64,000 nucleotides of DNA from NCBI RefSeq assembly GCF_003626635.1, contig NZ_RAZT01000001.1:310001-374000 (forward strand). The letters run 5' to 3'. The first letter of the stretch is position 1. Each line of letters begins with the position of its first letter. The notes below the pieces were generated by a model. It was not told where the DNA came from. It was given only the letters and a program-made list of their open reading frames with translations, and ran no database searches. The translations under genes and the position numbers were made by a program. Source of the DNA: Micromonospora musae. Its GTDB lineage: Bacteria; Actinomycetota; Actinomycetes; Mycobacteriales; Micromonosporaceae. Positions 42,776 to 49,184 of the stretch are shown here, in pieces.

Positions 42776-44083
42776 ATGCGACTTCGACGCAGGGTGCCCG
42801 CGCTGCTGGCCGGCGCGGCGCTGGTCGCCGCCATCGCGGCGCTGCCGGCCACCAACGGATTCGCCACCACCACGCAGACCGCGGCCGCGGCCTGCTCGGC
42901 GCCGCAGTGGGCGGAGGCGATGAACTACCCGGCGGGCAGCCGGGTCACCTACACGAGCCGGACGTACCAGGCTCTGGTCACCCACACCCCGCCGGCGGGC
43001 GCCGGTTGGAACCCCGCCGGCACCCCGGCACTCTGGACGGACCTGGGCGCCTGTGACGGCACTCCCTCGCCGCCGCCGACCGTGCCGCCCACACCCACCC
43101 CGACGTCGACCGTTCCGCCGGGTTCGACCACCTGCGCAGTGAAGTCGAAGCCGGCCGGCAAGGTGCTCCAGGGGTACTGGGAGAACTGGGACGGGGCCGC
43201 CAACGGAGTCCACCCGCCGCTGGGCTGGATCCCGATCACCGACTCGCGGATCCGTACCCACGGCTACAACGTGATCAACGCGGCGTTCCCGGTGATCCGC
43301 CCCGACGGCACGGTGCTCTGGGAGGACGGCATGGACGCCACCGTGAAGGTGGCGACGCCCGCCGAGATGTGCCAGGCCAAGGCCGCCGGGCTGACCATCC
43401 TGATGTCGATCGGCGGCGCCACCGCCGGCATCGACCTCAGCTCCAGCGTCGTCGCCGACCGGTTCGTCGCCACCATCGTGCCGATTCTGAAGCGGTACAA
43501 CTTCGACGGCATCGACATCGACATCGAGACCGGGCTGACCGGCAGCGGCAACATCAACCAGCTCTCCACCTCGCAGGCGAACCTGATCCGCATCATCGAC
43601 GGGGTGCTCGCCCAGATGCCGGCCAACTTCGGCCTGACCATGGCGCCGGAGACCGCGTACGTCACCGGCGGCAGCGTCGTCTACGGGTCGATCTGGGGCG
43701 CGTACCTGCCGATCGTCAAGCGGTACGCCGACAACGGGCGGCTCTGGTGGCTGAACATGCAGTACTACAACGGCAGCATGTACGGCTGCGCCGGCGACTC
43801 GTACCCGGCGGGCACCGTGGAGGGCTTCACCAAGCAGACCGACTGCCTCAACACCGGGCTGGTCGTGCAGGGCACCACCATCCGCGTTCCGTACGACAAG
43901 CAGGTCCCCGGGCTGCCGGCCCAGCCGGGTGCGGGCGGCGGCCACCTGGCGCCGGCCGCGGTGGCCCAGGCGTGGAACACCTACGGCGGCGCGCTCAAGG
44001 GCCTGATGACCTGGTCGCTGAACTGGGACGGCAGCAAGGGCTGGACGTTCGGCGACAACGTCAGGACGCTTCAGGGGCGCTGA
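42776..44083 (+). CDS. Secreted GH18 chitinase with N-terminal chitin-binding domain
   Basis: 435 residues from the ATG at 42776, GAGGAGG 6 bases upstream. Signal peptide (~1-40), CBM5/12 domain (about 42-95, CSAPQWAEAMNYPAGSRVTYTSRTYQA, WTDLGAC), a Pro/Thr linker (about 97-122) and a GH18 barrel with the motif DGIDIDIE: D244, D247, D249 and acid E251. Hydrolyses chitin by retention with substrate assistance. The 3' end overlaps the convergent MOSC gene by 23 bases. AT-rich promoter region with a palindrome upstream. Confidence 0.95.
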   Translation: MRLRRRVPALLAGAALVAAIAALPATNGFATTTQTAAAACSAPQWAEAMNYPAGSRVTYTSRTYQALVTHTPPAGAGWNPAGTPALWTDLGACDGTPSPPPTVPPTPTPTSTVPPGSTTCAVKSKPAGKVLQGYWENWDGAANGVHPPLGWIPITDSRIRTHGYNVINAAFPVIRPDGTVLWEDGMDATVKVATPAEMCQAKAAGLTILMSIGGATAGIDLSSSVVADRFVATIVPILKRYNFDGIDIDIETGLTGSGNINQLSTSQANLIRIIDGVLAQMPANFGLTMAPETAYVTGGSVVYGSIWGAYLPIVKRYADNGRLWWLNMQYYNGSMYGCAGDSYPAGTVEGFTKQTDCLNTGLVVQGTTIRVPYDKQVPGLPAQPGAGGGHLAPAAVAQAWNTYGGALKGLMTWSLNWDGSKGWTFGDNVRTLQGR

Positions 44084-44582
44084 CCGACGGCGTCTCGATC
44101 GTCACCTGCACCGGGCCGACCCGCAGGACGCCGTCGGTGAGCGGCGTGCACCGCACGCCGCCCCGACGGCGCAACGCCTTCCAGGCGCCCGGGCCGATCG
44201 TCACGTCCATCCACGCGCACGGGTTCGCCGGCCGGTTGACCCGCAACCGGACCGGGCCGGCGCCGGAGTCCAGCACCAGCACCGCCCCGACGAGCTCGTC
44301 GACGGCGATGCCGGCGGTGAGCACGTTGCGGCGGACCTGCCGCAGGTCGGCGCCGGCCGGCAGCGACTCCTGCGCGATCAGGGTCACGCTCGCCTCCCGG
44401 TGCGCGGGGCGGCCGAAGTACCGGTCCCCCACGATTCCCAGACCGGCCCGGAGGCGCACCTCCTCGACCAGCTCACCCTCCACAGCGGGGGCCGGACCGT
44501 CGGCGGGCCGGCCGACGTACCGGTGCACGGGCGAGGCGAGCAGTTGCACGATCCGCGGCGGCGGCGGAGGTGGCTGGGTCAC
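44061..44582 (-). CDS. MOSC-domain protein
   Basis: 173 residues. Small stand-alone MOSC protein (molybdenum cofactor sulfurase C-terminal type) with AGLGIVGDRYFGRPAHREASVTLIAQES and the conserved Cys in NRPANPCAWMD. MOSC proteins carry sulphur or act as N-hydroxylated-base reductases. A distant link to the molybdenum hydroxylase at 20.8 kb is possible but not implied by proximity. Start codon ATG. The last 23 bases are shared with the chitinase gene on the other strand. Confidence 0.9.
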   Translation of the reverse strand: MTQPPPPPPRIVQLLASPVHRYVGRPADGPAPAVEGELVEEVRLRAGLGIVGDRYFGRPAHREASVTLIAQESLPAGADLRQVRRNVLTAGIAVDELVGAVLVLDSGAGPVRLRVNRPANPCAWMDVTIGPGAWKALRRRGGVRCTPLTDGVLRVGPVQVTIETPSVSAPEAS

Positions 44583-44756
44583 GATCCGCGGACCTTACCG
44601 AACGCCGTTGAGGAGAGCAGTCGCACCACACGCCCGACGCTAGCCGCCCGGCCCGCCTCGCGGGTCGGAACCGCGACAGCGCCGAGCGTCACACCGACGG
44701 CCACAGTGGACGATTCGATGATAGGAAATAGGCGAACCTCGACACAGGAGATCATC

Positions 44757-45464
44757 GTGACGCGTTCCTCCCTGTCCCGCCGGTCGCTCCTGGCGACCGG
44801 CGGAGCCGCCGTCGTCGCCCTCGGTGCGGGGGCCGCCGCCCAGCCGGCCGTCGCCGCCCCCACCGAACCGACTCCACCCACTCCGACCGAGGCGCTACGT
44901 CGCCTGCTGCGGGGCAACCAGCGATTCGTGACCGGGCACAGCCGGCACCCGCACCAGAGCCTCGACGACCTGCACGAACTGGCCGCGGGGCAGCATCCCT
45001 TCGCCGTCACCATCGGCTGCGCGGACTCCCGAGTCGCCCCCGAGCTCCTCTTCGACCAGGGGCTAGGCGACCTGTTCGACAACCGGGTCGCCGGGAACAT
45101 CGTCGACGACCTGCTACTGGGCAGCGTCGAGTTCGCGGTCGAGGAGTTCGGCAGCCCGCTCGTCGTCGTCCTGGGCCACGAGCGGTGCGGGGCGATCACC
45201 GCCACCATCGACACGATCCGCTCGGGCGGCACGGCGCCCGGTCACATCGGCACGATCGTCGACAGTCTCCGCCCGGTGGTGGAGCCGGTGCTCGACCTCC
45301 CCGGCGACCCGGTGGAGAACGGGGTCCGGGCGAACGTGAAGGCGCAGGTGCGGTCGCTGCTCGACCGCAGCCCGATCCTCGCCGAGAAGGTGCACGAGGG
45401 TGCGCTGGCGGTGGTGGGCGCCCGCTACGACCTCGACAACGGCCGGGTCACCCTGCTGCGCTGA
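44757..45464 (+). CDS. Tat-exported beta-class carbonic anhydrase
   Basis: 235 residues from the GTG at 44757, 6 bases after AGGAG. Twin-arginine signal (LSRRSLLATGGAAVVALGAG) with cleavage near residue 35. Zinc ligands C88 (GCADSR), H141 and C144 (LGHERCG); the catalytic Asp-Arg dyad D90-R92 is kept. Converts CO2 and bicarbonate. Export of a beta carbonic anhydrase implies action outside the membrane. Ends in a palindromic terminator shared with the convergent reductase gene. Confidence 0.93.
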   Translation: MTRSSLSRRSLLATGGAAVVALGAGAAAQPAVAAPTEPTPPTPTEALRRLLRGNQRFVTGHSRHPHQSLDDLHELAAGQHPFAVTIGCADSRVAPELLFDQGLGDLFDNRVAGNIVDDLLLGSVEFAVEEFGSPLVVVLGHERCGAITATIDTIRSGGTAPGHIGTIVDSLRPVVEPVLDLPGDPVENGVRANVKAQVRSLLDRSPILAEKVHEGALAVVGARYDLDNGRVTLLR

Positions 45465-45537
45465 TCGGCACGCCGCCGGCAGTCGCGCGACCGCCGGTGA
45501 CGGCCGGGTGAAACTGCGGGGCTGCGGCACTCTCGAC

Positions 45538-45567
45538 GCCGCCCGGCCGGAGATCCGGCCGGGCGGC
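45538..45567. terminator. Bidirectional terminator after carbonic anhydrase
   Basis: A perfect 13-bp stem, GCCGCCCGGCCGG and its complement, with an AGAT loop, 73 bases after the carbonic anhydrase stop and 39 bases beyond the reductase stop on the other strand. Confidence 0.75.
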
Positions 45568-45605
45568 CTGCGTTCGAGCTGCCCCGGACCTGGGGACCGG
45601 TCGGT

Positions 45606-46484
45606 TCAGGACGGGACGTCGGCCAGCGCCGCCGCGACCGTCTCGGCCATCGGCGTCGTCGGGCGGCCGATGAGCCGGGACAGGTCTCCGGGCGTACCGG
45701 CCAGCGCGCCCCGGTTGATGGCCTCGTCCACGTCGACGAAGATCTCGGCGAGCGCGTCGGGCAGACCGGCGCCGGTCATCATCGCCTTCTGCTCCTGCGG
45801 CGGGACGTAGCTGTGCACGACCTTGGTGCCGCTCAGCCGGGTGATCACCTCCGCGAACTCGCCGAACGTCCAGGCGTGGTCGCCGCTCAGCTCGTACGCC
45901 GCGTTCAGGTGACCGTCCGAGGTCAGCACGGCGGCCGCGGCGGCGGCGTAGTCGCCGCGCGACGCGGTGGCGATGCGGCTCTCCCCGTGGACGCTGTTGA
46001 CGATCGCGCCCCGGGCCAGGATGCCGGCCAGGTCACCGGTGAACATCGGGGCGTCGCTGTACCAGTTGTTGCGCAGGAAGGTGTACGGCAGGCCGGTGGC
46101 GAGGATCAGCTCCTCGGTCGCTCGGTGCTCCGCGGCGAGCAGAAAGTCCGCCTCGGGCCCACCGAACACGCCGACGTACGCCAGCTGGGCGACGCCGGCC
46201 GCGGCCGCGGCGTCGACGACCGCCGCGTGCTGCGCGGCGCGCCTGCCGACCTCGCTGGCGGAGATCAACAGCACCCGGTCCCCGGGCTGGAACGCGCCCG
46301 CGAAGGTCTCGGGCCGGTCGTAGTCGGCCACGTGCAGCCGGACGCCCCGGGCGACCAGGTCGGCCGCCCTCTCCGCGCTGCGGGCCACGGCGGTGATCTG
46401 GTCGGCCGGCACGCCGGCGGCGAGCAGGTCGGCGATGACCAGCCGGCCCAGCTGTCCGGTGGCGCCGGTGATGGCGATGCTCAT
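45606..46484 (-). CDS. NAD(P)H quinone reductase-like NmrA/SDR protein (QorB/YtfG-like)
   Basis: 292 residues. NAD(P)-binding start ITGATGQLGRLVIADLLAAG, DYDRPETFAGAFQPGDRVLLIS, HRATEELILATGLPYTFLRNNWY. This is the QOR2/YtfG type of atypical SDR that reduces quinones. It is divergent from an HxlR-family regulator of the sort (QorR, YtfH) that controls qor2-type genes in other bacteria. Intergenic operator boxes fit this view. Confidence 0.92.
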   Translation of the reverse strand: MSIAITGATGQLGRLVIADLLAAGVPADQITAVARSAERAADLVARGVRLHVADYDRPETFAGAFQPGDRVLLISASEVGRRAAQHAAVVDAAAAAGVAQLAYVGVFGGPEADFLLAAEHRATEELILATGLPYTFLRNNWYSDAPMFTGDLAGILARGAIVNSVHGESRIATASRGDYAAAAAAVLTSDGHLNAAYELSGDHAWTFGEFAEVITRLSGTKVVHSYVPPQEQKAMMTGAGLPDALAEIFVDVDEAINRGALAGTPGDLSRLIGRPTTPMAETVAAALADVPS

Positions 46485-46543
46485 TGCACTCTTCTTCCAG
46501 GTGGATGGGTGACGGCCAGACGGCCGGCGCTAACGCTACGACT

Positions 46544-46586
46544 GGTACTGCCGCTTTCGTAAGTACCCACCTTCGAGTAAGGTACT
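46544..46586. promoter_or_regulatory. Three GGTACT/AGTACC boxes between qorB-like and hxlR genes
   Basis: GGTACT (46544-46549), AGTACC (46562-46567) and GGTACT (46581-46586) are spaced 18-19 bases apart, with the middle copy inverted. The third copy overlaps TAAGGT (46578-46583), a -10 for the HxlR gene. Candidate operator for that regulator. Confidence 0.6.
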
Positions 46587-46589
46587 GAC

Positions 46590-47012
46590 ATGGACGAAAG
46601 TGCCGGTTTCGTACTGGACGAGGAAGTGACCCTGCGCGGCTCCGCCCCGTCGTCGCCGGACGTGCACCGGGCCGGCTGCCCCTCCCGCGCGGTGCTCGAG
46701 CACGTCACCAGCCGATGGGGCGTGCTGGTGCTGGCGTCCTTGCGCGAACGCTCCTACCGGTTCAGCGAGCTGCGCCGCCGGGTGGGCGGGGTGAGCGAGA
46801 AGATGCTCGCGCAGACGCTCCAGACCCTCCAGCGCGACGGCTTCGTGCACCGCGACGCCCAACCGGTCATCCCACCCCGGGTCGACTACTCGCTGACTCC
46901 GATGGGGCGGGAGGTCGCCGACCAGGTGTGGACGCTGACCCGGTGGGTGGAGGGTCGGCTCGACGACGTCTTCGCGGCCCGCGTGGCCTACGACGCCGAC
47001 CGGGCGAACTGA
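46590..47012 (+). CDS. HxlR-family regulator (QorR/HypR-like)
   Basis: 140 residues. Winged helix with the HxlR pattern: GCPSRAVLEHVTSRWGVLVLASL, RFSELRRRVGGVSEKMLAQTLQTLQRDG, VDYSLTPMGREV. A Cys near residue 30 immediately before the helix is in the place of the redox-sensing Cys of HypR/YodB/QorR. Start is probably leaderless (TAAGGT ends 7 bases before the ATG). Divergent from the QorB-like gene, whose promoter it likely represses until quinones or oxidants appear. Confidence 0.92.
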   Translation: MDESAGFVLDEEVTLRGSAPSSPDVHRAGCPSRAVLEHVTSRWGVLVLASLRERSYRFSELRRRVGGVSEKMLAQTLQTLQRDGFVHRDAQPVIPPRVDYSLTPMGREVADQVWTLTRWVEGRLDDVFAARVAYDADRAN

Positions 47013-47031
47013 CGCGCCGCGCACCGGCGGG

Positions 47032-47910
47032 CTAACCCCCCTTCACGTGCGGCGCGCGTCGGGCCAGCATGACGACCGCCAGGATCACCACGACGAGCGC
47101 GAGCGCCTGCCCGAGGGCCGCCTGCACGCCGCCCCGGATCGACTCGTCCAGCCAGATCAACCCGACGAGGATGGCCACCAGCGGGTCGGTGACGGTGATC
47201 GCGGCCAGCGCCGGCGCGCCCAGCGGACCGGCCTGGTAGGCGTTCTGGCTGAGCAGCACCCCGAACGGCCCGAGCACGGCGACGGCGTACGCCTGCCACT
47301 GCGTGAACACCTGTAGCGGGCTCTCCTGCAGGTGGAAGGCGAGGCTGCTGACGAGGCCGGCGGTGACGCCGTAACAGATGCCCGCCGCGATCGCCAGGGG
47401 CATCGGTCGCCAGCGTCGCTCGAGCCGCACCGCGGCCAGCAGGCAGAGCCCGATCGAGACCACGACGGCCACCCCGAGCAGCAGCGCTGACCAGAACGAG
47501 TCCAGCCCGCGCCCCTGGCCCCGGCCGGGTTCGGCGATCACCAGGAAGGCCGCGAGCCCGAACAGGCAGAGGGTGGACTCCAGCAGGATCGTCCGGTCGG
47601 GGCGGTCGTGTTGGAACGCCGCGAAGAGCAGGACGTACCAGACGAGCCCGGTGACCAGCAGCGGCTGCACCAGGATCAGCGGGATCAGGCTGAGCGCGGC
47701 CACCTGGAGGGCGAACGCCAGCACCGCGAGCACCACCGACCAGCGCCAGCTGGGCAGCCGGACCAGATGGACCAGGAGGGTGGGGCGTCCGGCCGGCTCC
47801 TCCGGCACCTGCCGTCCGGCGCGGAACTGCAGCACGCCCGAGGCCCCGAAGGCCGCGGCGGCGGCCAGAGCGATGGGCACGCCCACCAGCATCTCCGTCG
47901 TAGCGTTCAC
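47032..47910 (-). CDS. DMT-superfamily permease (EamA-like, copy 1)
   Basis: 292 residues with about nine or ten hydrophobic segments in two repeats, typical of the drug/metabolite transporter family, starting with ATTEMLVGVPIALAAAAAFGASG. Probably a metabolite exporter or a NIPA-type transporter; substrate unknown. The start is a GTG; an in-frame ATG 6 codons later is possible. Tandem with a second DMT gene in the same direction, separated by 306 bases. Confidence 0.85.
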   Translation of the reverse strand: MNATTEMLVGVPIALAAAAAFGASGVLQFRAGRQVPEEPAGRPTLLVHLVRLPSWRWSVVLAVLAFALQVAALSLIPLILVQPLLVTGLVWYVLLFAAFQHDRPDRTILLESTLCLFGLAAFLVIAEPGRGQGRGLDSFWSALLLGVAVVVSIGLCLLAAVRLERRWRPMPLAIAAGICYGVTAGLVSSLAFHLQESPLQVFTQWQAYAVAVLGPFGVLLSQNAYQAGPLGAPALAAITVTDPLVAILVGLIWLDESIRGGVQAALGQALALVVVILAVVMLARRAPHVKGG

Positions 47911-48115
47911 CGCACGCCAACCGGGCCGGTCACATGTGCCTCCCCCAGGGCGGTCCTCCGCTTCCCGTCACCACCGTCGAAGGCCGGATCTCTCCGGGCG
48001 GCGCCTCGACCCGGTGGGACTCGGAGCGCCGACGGTGGCCCGGCGCGGGTTCCCGGGGCGGTCGGAGATAAACGGCTGTGGCCTCCGCCCGGGTGGCCAC
48101 CCCGGCAGTGCTCGG

Positions 48116-48147
48116 TAATCGCCCTAAGAGTACGCAAATGGCGATTA
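48116..48147. promoter_or_regulatory. TAATCGCC inverted repeat
   Basis: Arms TAATCGCC and GGCGATTA are exact complements around 16 bases, in an AT-richer patch upstream of the leftward DMT gene. Possible operator. Confidence 0.4.
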
Positions 48148-48165
48148 AGCTGATGATTGTTCCGA

Positions 48166-48185
48166 AGGGGCGCCATCGCGCCCCT
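48166..48185 (-). terminator. Terminator of the second DMT gene
   Basis: An 8-bp perfect stem AGGGGCGC/GCGCCCCT with a four-base loop; on the minus strand it is followed by TTCGGAAC. Confidence 0.5.
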
Positions 48186-48216
48186 CCGTCGCGTACCGCT
48201 GGGAGCATCCGACATG

Positions 48217-49083
48217 TCAGCGACCGGGCGTCTCGCTCCGCTCCGGCCCGCAGTCGTCCGGCTCGATCTGCGGCTGGGCGTGGCGGGCCAGCGCGACCGC
48301 GCCGGCGACCGCGAGCACGAAACCCAGGATCGCCACCGGCGTGAAGCCGGGCCGGACCCGATCGCCGAGCAGCAGCCAGCCGGTCACCGCCGGCGCCACC
48401 GTCTGCCCGACGACGGACGACGCCGAGGCGACCGTCACCGAGCCACGTTGCAGCGCGGTCGCGTAGAGCAGCACACCGGTCAGACCGGCGAGCACCACGG
48501 CGTACGACGCGGGATTGCCGACCACGTCGCCGACGCTCTCGACCTTCGCGAGCAGGCGCGCACCGAGCGCCGCCGACCCGAAGGAGAGCCCGGCCAACAG
48601 GCCGGGCACCGCGGGACCGCACATCTTCGGGCTGCCCAGGTACGCCACGCCCCCCAGCACGATCACCAGGGCGAGCAGCCACCAGCCGGCCGCGCCGGGC
48701 ACCGTGCCCGGCGGCCCCGCCTTCGCGGAGAGCACGAGCAGCACGAGCCCGGCGATCACACCGAGGATCGCCAGCCAGTCCCGCACCGTCAGGTGCAGAC
48801 GCAGCACGAGCATGGCGATGATCGCCACCATGCCGAGGTTGGCGGCCCCCACCGCCTGCACCGCGAAGACCGGCAGGATCCGCAGGGCGGTGAAGGTCAG
48901 CAGGGAGGACGCCCCGTCCAGCACCAGACCCGCCGCGTACGGGCCGTTGCGCACCAACCTGAACAGCAGTCGCGGGTCGACGTGCGCGGTGGCGGCCAGC
49001 CGGCGGGCCCCGACCGACTGCACGATCGCAGCCGTGGCACTGCACAACGCGGCGATGATCGCCAGCAGGAAGCCCAGAGCCAT
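48217..49083 (-). CDS. DMT-superfamily permease (copy 2)
   Basis: 288 residues with about ten hydrophobic segments. It begins ALGFLLAIIAALCSATAAIVQSVGARRL and ends in a charged tail. Related in layout to the gene at 47032-47910, which follows it on the same strand. This and the first copy are a paralogous pair. Divergent from the glycosyltransferase-acyltransferase fusion, across a 101-base gap with an inverted repeat. Confidence 0.83.
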   Translation of the reverse strand: MALGFLLAIIAALCSATAAIVQSVGARRLAATAHVDPRLLFRLVRNGPYAAGLVLDGASSLLTFTALRILPVFAVQAVGAANLGMVAIIAMLVLRLHLTVRDWLAILGVIAGLVLLVLSAKAGPPGTVPGAAGWWLLALVIVLGGVAYLGSPKMCGPAVPGLLAGLSFGSAALGARLLAKVESVGDVVGNPASYAVVLAGLTGVLLYATALQRGSVTVASASSVVGQTVAPAVTGWLLLGDRVRPGFTPVAILGFVLAVAGAVALARHAQPQIEPDDCGPERSETPGR

Positions 49084-49127
49084 GTCACGATCCCGGTCTC
49101 GACGGCGCCGGACGGGGCCGGCGAAGG

Positions 49128-49157
49128 TACCTGCGCATACCCGTCTTCGCGCAGGTA
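49128..49157. promoter_or_regulatory. Inverted repeat TACCTGCGC/GCGCAGGTA in a divergent promoter region
   Basis: Perfect 9-bp arms (49128-49136 and 49149-49157) around 12 bases, centred between the DMT gene (start 49083) and the fusion gene (start 49185). Candidate operator controlling one or both genes. Confidence 0.6.
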
Positions 49158-49184
49158 TCGCACGCCGAGCGCGGCGGGTGCGGC

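Larger units (their letters stand above)
47911..48216. other. Intergenic region between two DMT genes
   Basis: 306 bases without a gene. It contains an inverted repeat TAATCGCC (48116-48123) / GGCGATTA (48140-48147) and a hairpin AGGGGCGC/GCGCCCCT (48166-48173, 48178-48185) 31 bases beyond the upstream DMT stop. The rest shows no pattern. Confidence 0.6.
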
